Assembly (NCBI GenBank): GCA_022728415.1
Contig: JAIJJM010000014.1
Coordinates: 1-15,672 of the forward strand
DNA length: 15,672 bases
Origin: Collinsella sp.
GTDB lineage: Bacteria > Actinomycetota > Coriobacteriia > Coriobacteriales > Coriobacteriaceae
Direction of reading: 5' to 3'
The position numbers and the translations under genes were made by a program. The notes below the pieces were generated by a model, which saw nothing but the letters and a program-made list of their open reading frames with translations, did no database searches and was not told the DNA's origin. How positions within the stretch are numbered: the first letter of the stretch is position 1; each line of letters opens with the position of its first letter. Positions 1-5,478 of this stretch are shown piece after piece.

Positions 1-779
1 TCTCGGCCGACTATCGCCTGAGCGATCCGGCCACCTTTGAGGCCTGGTATGCCGCCGAGCACACGAGCCCCGAGCTGCTCAAGACCCGCGCTTTCGGCCT
101 GCCCGAGCTGTTCTGCCAGGATTTGGAGACCGCTGCATCCGACCACGCCGACGGCAAGCCCGTACTGGTCGCCTGCGCCGGTTGCTATCCCACCGCAACG
201 AGCCTTGCCGCCGCACCTGCCGTGCGCGCCGGCTGGGTTGCCCAGAGCGGCCCCGTGATCGTTGACGCTATCAGCGGTGTAACGGGTGCCGGTAAGTCCT
301 GCAACGCCCGTACGCATTTTTGCAGCGCGGACGAAAACCTGGAGGCCTATGGCGTGGGCAAGCATCGTCACACGCCCGAAATCGAGCAGATCTTGGGCCT
401 AACCGATCGTGTCGTCTTTACCCCGCACCTGGCACCGCTCAAGCGCGGTCTGCTCTCTACGGTGACGATGCCGCTTACGCCGCAGGCTATCGATACCTTG
501 ACTCTTGAGGACGTTGTCGACCATTACAAGCAGTTCTACGCCGGTCGCACCTTCGTGCGCGTACTCGATGCCGGCCAGCAGCCCAAGACGGCTTCGGTCG
601 TCGGCACCAACGCCGCCCAGATCGGCCTCGCGCTCAACAAGCGCGCGGGCGTTCTGGTGGCTACGGGCGCCATCGACAATCTGTGTAAGGGCGCAGCAGG
701 CCAGGCGGTCCAGTGCGCCAACATCGTCTTTGGTTTTGACGAGCGACGAGGCTTGCCCACAGTGGCGTGCCCGGTGTAG
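1..779 (+). CDS. argC: N-acetyl-gamma-glutamyl-phosphate reductase, 5'-truncated by window edge
   Basis: ArgC reduces N-acetylglutamyl phosphate to the semialdehyde with NADPH, the third step of arginine synthesis, in the cytoplasm. The reading frame is open from base 3, and 258 residues are present. Against a usual length near 340, about 85 N-terminal residues, including the glycine-rich NADP-binding turn, lie outside the window. The fragment opens with SADYRL, a conserved ArgC segment. The catalytic cysteine is in GCYPT (codon 183-185), and the catalytic histidine is probably the one in TPHLAPLKRG (codon 426-428). NRAHKHRHTPE-like family features appear as GVGKHRHTPEIEQ, and the C-terminus has the conserved DNLCKGAAGQAVQ. 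It is first in the visible arg operon, 134 bases before argJ, an unusually long gap that holds a terminator-like hairpin. Identification is secure; only the start is unseen. Confidence 0.96.
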   Translation, partial: SADYRLSDPATFEAWYAAEHTSPELLKTRAFGLPELFCQDLETAASDHADGKPVLVACAGCYPTATSLAAAPAVRAGWVAQSGPVIVDAISGVTGAGKSCNARTHFCSADENLEAYGVGKHRHTPEIEQILGLTDRVVFTPHLAPLKRGLLSTVTMPLTPQAIDTLTLEDVVDHYKQFYAGRTFVRVLDAGQQPKTASVVGTNAAQIGLALNKRAGVLVATGAIDNLCKGAAGQAVQCANIVFGFDERRGLPTVACPV

Positions 780-808
780 CACATTCGATTGTTAACGATT
801 TGGTAGTC

Positions 809-889
809 GGGCATCGGGTGGGGCGCCACTCTTAAGCTGGTCTCATGATTGTGGCTGGCAGGGCGCACCAACCGATGCCCATTTTTTGT
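809..889 (+). terminator. Long-stem terminator-like hairpin between argC and argJ
   Basis: Arms 809-827 and 862-880 pair in 17 of 19 positions, with two G-A mismatches, around a 34-base loop. The right arm is followed directly by a run of six T (882-887) and then GTTT. The form matches an intrinsic terminator and resembles the hairpin after argD. Here it sits inside the operon, so it may reduce or attenuate readthrough into argJ. No leader peptide rich in Arg codons and no alternative antiterminator pairing was identified. Confidence 0.65.
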
Positions 890-913
890 TTGACATAAGG
901 AGTCATAAAGACG

Positions 914-2179
914 ATGAATGCAGAGCAGTTCGATATCAAGATTCATGCCGTAGAGGGCGGTGTAACGGCGGCAGCCGGCTTTAAGGCGGCGGGCATCCAT
1001 GCCGGATTCCGCAAGAATCCCGAGCGCCTGGATTACGCACTCGTCGTGCCCGATAAGCCCTGTCCCGGGGCCAGCGTGTTTACGACTAACCGCTTTTGTG
1101 CGGCGCCCGTGCAGGTGAGCCGCGCCAACCTGGGCGGCGCCCACAAGGGCTACGGCGTCATTGCCGGCGTTTCGGTCAACTCTGGCAATGCCAACGCCGC
1201 CACGGGTGAGACCGGTCTTGCCTGCGCGCGCGAGACCTGCAACATCGCCTCGCAGGTCATCGGCTGCGAGCCCCAGCAGATTCTGGTCGCCTCCACGGGC
1301 GTAATTGGTCAGATTCTGCCGATCGACACGTTTGAGACTGCCGTTCCTGCCGCCTACGAGGCGCTCTCCGCCCACGGTGGCGCCGATGCCGCCCGCGCTA
1401 TCATGACGACCGACACGCACTCCAAGGAGTATGCCGTGTGTTACCGCAGCGAGGCCGCGGGGCACGCAGGCAATGCCTATACGGTGGGCGGTATGTGCAA
1501 GGGCTCGGGCATGATCATGCCCAACATGGCAACCATGATCGCGGTCATCACTACCGATGCCCCCGTCGAGCCTGCAGCACTTCATGCCCTGCTGCTCTCG
1601 ACCGTCAAGCAGACCTTAAATAAGGTAACGGTCGACTCCGATACTTCGACCAACGACACCTGCATCATGCTTGCTTCCGGCGCTGCCGCCGATGCCGAGC
1701 CTATTGTCGAGGGCTCTGACGCCTTCGACGAGCTGGCCTTTGCCGTGCATGAGGTGTGCGAGAGCCTGGCGCGCAACATCGCCGCAGATGGCGAGGGCGC
1801 ATCCAAGCTCGTGACGGTTAACGTCACCGGCGCCGTGAACGACGAGGAGGCCGATATCGCCGCTCGTGCTGTCGCCAACTCGCCGCTCGTCAAGACCTGC
1901 ATCGCCGGCCACGACTGCAACTGGGGCCGCGTTGCCATGGCGCTTGGCAAGTGCGGCGTGCAGTTTAACCAAGAAGATGTGTCCATCGATATGATGGGTA
2001 TGCCCGTCTGCCGTGATGGCCTGACCGTTCCCTTTGACGAGGACGAGGCGCTGCGTCGCTTTGAGGCGCCCGAGATTGTGATCTCGGCAGACCTGGGCGC
2101 AGGGGACGCGGCGACCACCGTGTGGACTTGCGACCTCACGCACGAGTACATCTCCATTAACGGCGACTACCGTTCCTAG
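914..2179 (+). CDS. argJ: Glutamate N-acetyltransferase / amino-acid acetyltransferase
   Basis: ArgJ moves the acetyl group from N-acetylornithine to glutamate, closing the cyclic arginine pathway; some members also use acetyl-CoA. The protein has 421 residues, slightly longer than the usual 390-410. The self-cleavage site is in KGSGMIMPNMATM, with Thr207 as the expected new N-terminal nucleophile of the beta chain. GHDCNWGRV lies further on, and the protein ends in the conserved YISINGDYRS. The ATG at 914 is preceded by AAGGAG at 897-902. It follows the argC hairpin and lies 81 bases before the argB start. Whether it is mono- or bifunctional cannot be read from the sequence. No argA is visible here, so it may also do the first step. 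Confidence 0.96.
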   Translation: MNAEQFDIKIHAVEGGVTAAAGFKAAGIHAGFRKNPERLDYALVVPDKPCPGASVFTTNRFCAAPVQVSRANLGGAHKGYGVIAGVSVNSGNANAATGETGLACARETCNIASQVIGCEPQQILVASTGVIGQILPIDTFETAVPAAYEALSAHGGADAARAIMTTDTHSKEYAVCYRSEAAGHAGNAYTVGGMCKGSGMIMPNMATMIAVITTDAPVEPAALHALLLSTVKQTLNKVTVDSDTSTNDTCIMLASGAAADAEPIVEGSDAFDELAFAVHEVCESLARNIAADGEGASKLVTVNVTGAVNDEEADIAARAVANSPLVKTCIAGHDCNWGRVAMALGKCGVQFNQEDVSIDMMGMPVCRDGLTVPFDEDEALRRFEAPEIVISADLGAGDAATTVWTCDLTHEYISINGDYRS

Positions 2180-2190
2180 ACTCCCGATGT

Positions 2191-2230
2191 GCCGCTCGTC
2201 CCGCTGCAATCGCGGGCAACGAGGTACGGC
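2191..2230 (+). other. Intra-operon RNA hairpin between argJ and argB
   Basis: Three stem segments stack: GCCG (2191-2194) with CGGC (2227-2230), CTCGT (2195-2199) with ACGAG (2219-2223), and CCCGC (2200-2204) with GCGGG (2212-2216). This gives 14 pairs interrupted by CA and GTA bulges around a seven-base loop. No T run follows, so it is not an intrinsic terminator. It could protect or mark a cleavage point in the mRNA, but its function is unknown. Confidence 0.5.
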
Positions 2231-2260
2231 GCGATAGCTACACGAAAGACGAGGCAGACT

Positions 2261-3241
2261 ATGAAGTTCGCACGCGATTGTCGCTCGAGCGAATCCAACG
2301 AAGTTACCGCGCAGCTGCTGTTCGAGGCGCTGCCGTGGATTAAGAACCTGACCGGTAAGACGGTCGTTATCAAGTACGGCGGTGCCGCCATGGTCGACGA
2401 GCAGCTGCGTCGTGACGTGATGAGCGACATCGTCCTGCTCAAGATTATCGGCATGCGCCCTGTTATCGTGCACGGTGGCGGCAAGGCCATCAACGAGGCG
2501 CTCAGCCACTACGACATCCCCGTCGAGTTTAAGAACGGCCAGCGCGTGACTACGCCTGCCACCATGGATATCGTGCGCGAGGTACTGGGCGGCAAGGTCA
2601 ATCAGGAGCTGGTCGCGGCGCTCAACCACCACGGCAACCTGGCCGTGGGCGTGTCCGGCAGCGACGCCGGCACCCTTATCGCCGAGCCACTCGACCCAGA
2701 GCTCGGCCGCGTAGGCAAGGTCACGCACGTCAACACCGACTATATCGAGCGTTTGCTCGACAGCGAGTACATCCCCGTTATCGCTACCGTCGCGGCGGGG
2801 GAGGACGGCGGTTTCTTCAACATCAACGCCGACACCGCCGCCGGCGCCGTTGCGGCGGCGCTTCATGCGCACAAGGTGATCTTCTTGACCGACGTCGACG
2901 GTCTGTACAAGGACTTTAGCGACAAGGACTCGCTTATCTCCAACCTGACGCTCGACGAGGTCAACGAGATGCTCTACGGAGGCGAGGTCGACAAGGGCAT
3001 GATTCCCAAGCTGCGCGCCGCCGTCGATGCACTTACCGCCGGCGTGTTCCGAGCCCACATCATCAACGGCACGACGCCGCACTCGCTGCTGCTGGAGCTG
3101 CTGACCGATGCTGGCGTCGGTACCGTGATCCACTCCACCGAGACGGCCTACGAGTTCGATACGCATCCGCACCCGCTTTCGACGTTCGCGGCGCGCCTGA
3201 CCGAGAACCTCGACGAGGTCGAGAAGCTCCAGACGGTCTAG
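2261..3241 (+). CDS. argB: Acetylglutamate kinase, arginine-sensitive type
   Basis: ArgB phosphorylates N-acetylglutamate with ATP and is the usual feedback target when ArgJ makes the pathway cyclic. The amino acid kinase fold is clear: VIKYGGAAM (residues 36-44), VHGGGKAIN (70-78), NINADTAAGAVAAAL (187-201), FLTDVDGLY (208-216) and GMIPKLRAAVDAL (246-258). The stretch AQLLFEALPWIKNL (17-30) just before the first strand resembles the N-terminal helix of hexameric, arginine-inhibited kinases, so feedback inhibition is inferred. At 326 residues it is longer than the usual 280-300. The extra part is a C-terminal tail, about residues 291-326, past the normal GVGTVI end. ATG 2261 was chosen for the GAGG at 2251-2254; a GTG at 2189 is in frame but would add 24 unlike residues. 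Confidence 0.95.
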   Translation: MKFARDCRSSESNEVTAQLLFEALPWIKNLTGKTVVIKYGGAAMVDEQLRRDVMSDIVLLKIIGMRPVIVHGGGKAINEALSHYDIPVEFKNGQRVTTPATMDIVREVLGGKVNQELVAALNHHGNLAVGVSGSDAGTLIAEPLDPELGRVGKVTHVNTDYIERLLDSEYIPVIATVAAGEDGGFFNINADTAAGAVAAALHAHKVIFLTDVDGLYKDFSDKDSLISNLTLDEVNEMLYGGEVDKGMIPKLRAAVDALTAGVFRAHIINGTTPHSLLLELLTDAGVGTVIHSTETAYEFDTHPHPLSTFAARLTENLDEVEKLQTV

Positions 3242-3261
3242 CTGACCTGTCTAGCTGACCT
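3236..3261 (+). repeat. Perfect 13-bp tandem duplication over the argB stop codon
   Basis: GTCTAGCTGACCT occurs at 3236-3248 and again at 3249-3261 with no gap. The first copy contains the argB TAG. The second is noncoding. It looks like a recent slippage duplication and is unlikely to alter ArgB. Confidence 0.85.
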
Positions 3262-3292
3262 GCGGTCGTCGCGTCCCTGCACCCATAGCCCT

Positions 3293-3306
3293 GCGCCGTA
3301 CGGCGC
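3293..3306. other. 14-bp perfect palindrome ahead of argD
   Basis: GCGCCGTACGGCGC is its own reverse complement and ends six bases before the argD ribosome binding site. It could be a DNA-binding site or a small RNA hairpin affecting argD translation. In DNA of this GC content chance is possible, so this is only a candidate site. Confidence 0.35.
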
Positions 3307-3323
3307 CCAACGAAAGGCATCCC

Positions 3324-4607
3324 ATGTCACTTGCAACTCAACAATCGCTCGAATCCCATTACGTTATGCATACCTTTGGTCGCTCTCCGGTAGAGTTTGT
3401 CGAAGGCCACGGCATGAAGCTCACCGACGACGATGGTCGCGAGTACCTCGACTTTCTAGCCGGTATTGGCGTATGCAGCCTGGGCCACGGCAACCCTGCA
3501 GTGCTCTCGGCGCTCGAGGCGCAGACCAAAAAGCTCATGCATGTCTCCAATTACTTCTACATCGAGCAGCGTGGACAGGTCGCGGCGCTGCTGTCCAAGC
3601 TTGCCAACGACGACGTAGATGGTGCGTGCGTTCTGGCCGATGCCATTGCCGCCGGCGATGAGACCACGGCCGCTGCGCTCGGTGCCCCGGCTGCGGATGA
3701 GCAGGTGTGGGAGACGTTCTTTGCCAATTCTGGTGCCGAAGCCAACGAGGGCTCGATGAAGCTCGCGCGTCTGTACGCCAAGCGTGCTGGTAACGGCGGC
3801 AACACCATCGTATGCATGCGCGGCGGCTTCCACGGCCGTACACTCGAGACCATTGCCGCCACCATGCAGGATTGGCTACAGGACAGTTTCCGTCCGCTGC
3901 CGGGTGGCTTTGTGGCCTGCACGCCCAACGATGTCGATGAGCTGCGTGCAATCTTTAAGCAGCTGGGAAGCGAGATTTGCGCCGTGATGCTCGAGCCGAT
4001 TCAGGGCGAGAGCGGTGTGCACCCCATGACCGAGGAGTTTATGACGGCGGCGCGCGACTTGGCACACGAGGTGGGCGCCGTTCTTATCGCCGACGAGGTC
4101 CAGTGTGGCATCTTCCGCTCCGGCAAGCCGTTTGCATTCCAGACCTATGGCGTGGAGCCCGACATTATGAGCCTTGCCAAGGGCATTGCCGATGGCGTGC
4201 CCATGGGCGCCGTGGTGGCCAAGAAGGAGATCGCCGACGTGTTTAAGCCGGGTGACCACGGCTCGACCTTTGGCGGTAGCTGCTTGGCCGTCGCGGCGTG
4301 CGCCGCGACGCTCTCCGCGCTCGTGCGCGGCGATTATGGCGAGCATGCTGCCAAGGTGGGTGCTTATATGGAGGCAAGGCTTACCAAACTGCCGCATGTG
4401 GTCGAGGTACGCGGTCGCGGCTTAATGCTCGGCTGCGATCTGGATGACGCTGCGGGCGATGCGCATGATATTGTTGCCCGAGCGTTGGAGGCCGGTGCCG
4501 TGATTAACGCGACCGGAGCTCATACACTGCGATTCCTGCCGCCGCTTGTCTGCGAGGAAGCCGACGTGGACAGCCTGATCGAGATTTTGTCGGACGTTTT
4601 GGCCTAA
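3324..4607 (+). CDS. argD: Acetylornithine aminotransferase
   Basis: ArgD is a PLP enzyme that moves an amino group from glutamate to N-acetylglutamate semialdehyde, giving N-acetylornithine. The class III aminotransferase pattern is present: FLAGIGVCSLGHGNP (44-58), FFANSGAEANE (132-142), GGFHGRT (167-173), EPIQGESG (224-231), ADEVQCG (256-262) with Asp257, and the PLP lysine at Lys286 in SLAKGIADG. It has 427 residues against a usual 375-405. The excess is an Ala/Asp-rich insertion around residues 95-126, before the VWETFF strand. ATG 3324 follows GAAAGG at 3312-3317. It is the last gene of the operon, ahead of a strong terminator. Aminotransferases of this class overlap in substrate use, but the arg operon context makes ArgD clear. 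Confidence 0.95.
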   Translation: MSLATQQSLESHYVMHTFGRSPVEFVEGHGMKLTDDDGREYLDFLAGIGVCSLGHGNPAVLSALEAQTKKLMHVSNYFYIEQRGQVAALLSKLANDDVDGACVLADAIAAGDETTAAALGAPAADEQVWETFFANSGAEANEGSMKLARLYAKRAGNGGNTIVCMRGGFHGRTLETIAATMQDWLQDSFRPLPGGFVACTPNDVDELRAIFKQLGSEICAVMLEPIQGESGVHPMTEEFMTAARDLAHEVGAVLIADEVQCGIFRSGKPFAFQTYGVEPDIMSLAKGIADGVPMGAVVAKKEIADVFKPGDHGSTFGGSCLAVAACAATLSALVRGDYGEHAAKVGAYMEARLTKLPHVVEVRGRGLMLGCDLDDAAGDAHDIVARALEAGAVINATGAHTLRFLPPLVCEEADVDSLIEILSDVLA

Positions 4608-4630
4608 CACAGCGCAATAGCTTAATTTGG

Positions 4631-4691
4631 AGCGGGTTCCGGACTGCGGACGTGCCATAGCGGTACGATTCAGCGGTCTGGAGCCCGTTTT
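4631..4691 (+). terminator. Terminator of the argCJBD operon
   Basis: Arms 4633-4644 and 4676-4687 form a 12-bp stem with two G-U pairs and a 31-base loop, followed by TTTT. It begins 24 bases after the argD stop. Confidence 0.8.
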
Positions 4692-4722
4692 GCTATCGAC
4701 TTGCCAAGGCGGGGATACCTGC

Positions 4723-4939
4723 TGGTCAAAAAACATCAAATATGAGTACTGTTACCGATTTGGTAGCAGCAATTTTGGACTAATAAGGCCAGATAGCAAG
4801 ACGAAATGGCGATGAATGCACGATTTTGATCCAATTGTTAGTCCTTATAATGGACATATGTTGCGTAACTTAAGCAAATTCTATCTTTTTATATGTTGCA
4901 AGCAAAGTAGCAGTACTCATTTTTGCCATTTTTTGGCCA
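4723..4939. repeat. 217-bp AT-rich element with 33-bp imperfect inverted ends (MITE-like)
   Basis: The left end 4723-4755 and the reverse complement of the right end 4907-4939 agree at 27 of 33 positions, including an exact TGAGTACTG core and AAAAAA block. The interior (4756-4906) is clearly AT-richer than the genes and has no credible ORF. Inside are a small hairpin at 4749-4769 (CTGTTACC with GGTAGCAG), an inverted pair GGACTAA (4777-4783) with TTAGTCC (4839-4845), and a perfect TATAAT at 4846-4851. No target-site duplication is obvious. It may be a nonautonomous mobile element, a structured RNA or a paired regulator site. Confidence 0.5.
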
Positions 4940-4964
4940 CGGACCTTGAAATAAGGGGTCCTTA

Positions 4965-4989
4965 GGGTTCGAATCCCTCTGCGATGGGC
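4965..4989. repeat. tRNA T-arm-like module, copy 1
   Basis: This 25-base sequence is identical to 5149-5173, 184 bases downstream. It contains GGGTTCGAATCCC, a perfect tRNA T-arm, followed by TCTGCGATGGGC. No matching acceptor, D or anticodon arms were found around it, so it is a fragment or repeat unit and not a tRNA gene. Confidence 0.7.
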
Positions 4990-4995
4990 CCATAC

Positions 4996-5023
4996 AAAAA
5001 CAGTCCCCTTTCGAGGACCGTTT
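4996..5023 (-). terminator. Minus-strand terminator beside the tRNA 3'-end stub
   Basis: AAACAGTCC (4998-5006) pairs with GGACCGTTT (5015-5023) with one mismatch. Reading on the minus strand, the stem runs into a T5 tract (complement of 4996-5000). It lies just past a copy of a tRNA 3' end (5033-5050), in the place a tRNA terminator would take. Confidence 0.6.
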
Positions 5024-5032
5024 CCAATTCGG

Positions 5033-5050
5033 TGGTGGGCGATGAGGGAT
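5033..5050 (-). pseudogene. Truncated tRNA-Val 3' end (stub)
   Basis: These 18 bases are identical to 5216-5233, the CCA, discriminator, acceptor 3' strand and start of the T-stem of the intact tRNA-Val. The match stops inside the T-arm, where GC-rich hairpins begin. With the terminator at 4996-5023, it looks like the leftover of a second tRNA gene whose body has been lost or replaced. Confidence 0.6.
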
Positions 5051-5148
5051 GTCGCGTGCGGCTTCGCCGCCCGCCTCCGCTTCGGGCCTGCGGCCCTCGC
5101 GTGCTGCGCTGGAAAACGCTTCGCGTTTCCTCAGCTCCGCACCCTTGC
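5051..5148. repeat. Cluster of short GC-rich hairpins
   Basis: Three tight hairpins follow each other: GCGGC-TTC-GCCGC (5058-5070), GGGCC-TGC-GGCCC (5084-5096), and GGAAAACGC-TTC-GCGTTTCC (5111-5130, one bulged A). They lie between a tRNA 3' stub and a T-arm module. No convincing protein is encoded; frames crossing it run straight through the tRNA. It may be a repetitive extragenic palindrome family. Confidence 0.55.
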
Positions 5149-5173
5149 GGGTTCGAATCCCTCTGCGATGGGC
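5149..5173. repeat. tRNA T-arm-like module, copy 2
   Basis: Exact 25-base match to 4965-4989. It precedes the terminator of the intact tRNA-Val exactly as copy 1 precedes the terminator of the stub, so an A-terminator-tRNA-end block is present twice, about 184 bases apart. Confidence 0.7.
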
Positions 5174-5175
5174 GC

Positions 5176-5205
5176 AAAAAGAAAGGCCTCCATCACTGGA
5201 GGCCT
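5176..5205 (-). terminator. Terminator of tRNA-Val
   Basis: AGGCCTCC (5184-5191) and GGAGGCCT (5198-5205) form a perfect 8-bp stem with a six-base loop. On the minus strand it is followed by TTCTTTTT (complement of 5176-5183). It begins 10 bases past the tRNA CCA. Confidence 0.88.
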
Positions 5206-5215
5206 AACAAATCAA

Positions 5216-5291
5216 TGGTGGGCGATGAGGGATTCGAACCCCCAGCCTTGTGCGTGTAAAGCACCTGCGCTAACCGTTGCGCCAATCGCCC
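5216..5291 (-). tRNA. tRNA-Val (anticodon TAC)
   Basis: Read on the minus strand, the acceptor GGGCGAT pairs with ATCGCCC. The D-stem is GCGC/GCGC, and the anticodon loop TTTACAC has TAC at positions 34-36. The T-arm is GGGGG-TTCGAAT-CCCTC, with discriminator A and an encoded CCA (5216-5218). Length is 76 with CCA. The only blemish is a G-A mismatch at the top of the anticodon stem. It reads valine GUA and related codons. It is transcribed away from asnB, from its own promoter and to its own terminator. Confidence 0.95.
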
Positions 5292-5301
5292 GTGCGGAGA
5301 G

Positions 5302-5310
5302 AGTATAGCA
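5302..5310 (-). promoter_or_regulatory. Extended -10 promoter of tRNA-Val
   Basis: The minus strand reads TGCTATACT here, an extended -10 (TGn plus TATACT), 10 bases ahead of the tRNA 5' end. No good -35 hexamer is visible, which is common with an extended -10. Confidence 0.65.
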
Positions 5311-5418
5311 AAACAATCGCCCCATTCACCTCATATCCATTAAAGGTAACCGGCGCGTGTCGGCGCGGAGCTGATTCAGTTGAGATTGCCTGAACATTCC
5401 GTCCCTCTTTACACCCTC

Positions 5419-5455
5419 GGGTATACTCAAAAGCTACTGATTCGATTTGATACCC
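5419..5455 (+). promoter_or_regulatory. Possible asnB promoter with overlapping inverted repeat
   Basis: TATACT at 5422-5427 is a fair -10 box 51 bases before the asnB ATG. A convincing -35 at proper spacing is missing. GGGTAT (5419-5424) and ATACCC (5450-5455) are inverted copies, the first covering the -10, so a regulator site or RNA hairpin is possible. No T-box signature for asparagine was found. Confidence 0.3.
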
Positions 5456-5478
5456 AGCAACAGCAGAGGGGATAGTAT

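Noticed and set aside
845..898. 17-codon ORF with an AGG codon inside the argC-argJ hairpin, as a possible leader peptide
   Set aside because: No ribosome site precedes it, and it has one Arg codon only, so there is no sign of arginine-sensing attenuation.
2189..2260. GTG 2189 as an earlier argB start
   Set aside because: It would translate the spacer hairpin and has no ribosome site; ATG 2261 has a suitable one and fits the family N-terminus.
1616..3172. Long open frame of 518 codons on the minus strand, and similar ones at 5434-7233, 10501-11763 and 11811-13028
   Set aside because: Each lies opposite well-identified plus-strand genes. High-GC codon use leaves the antisense frame open; the translations show no recognisable family.
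4941..4974. GAA placed at the right distance from a T-arm for a tRNA-Phe anticodon
   Set aside because: The flanking bases do not form an anticodon stem, and no acceptor or D-arm is present.
4984..5308. Plus- and minus-strand ORFs of 70-91 codons across the tRNA region
   Set aside because: They translate tRNA, terminator and hairpin sequence. The GDEGFEPP- and DSNPQ-like peptides are the usual artefact of reading tRNA T-arms.
5311..5478. T-box riboswitch ahead of asnB
   Set aside because: No conserved T-box antiterminator sequence or specifier loop was found in the leader, and it has no terminator before the gene.
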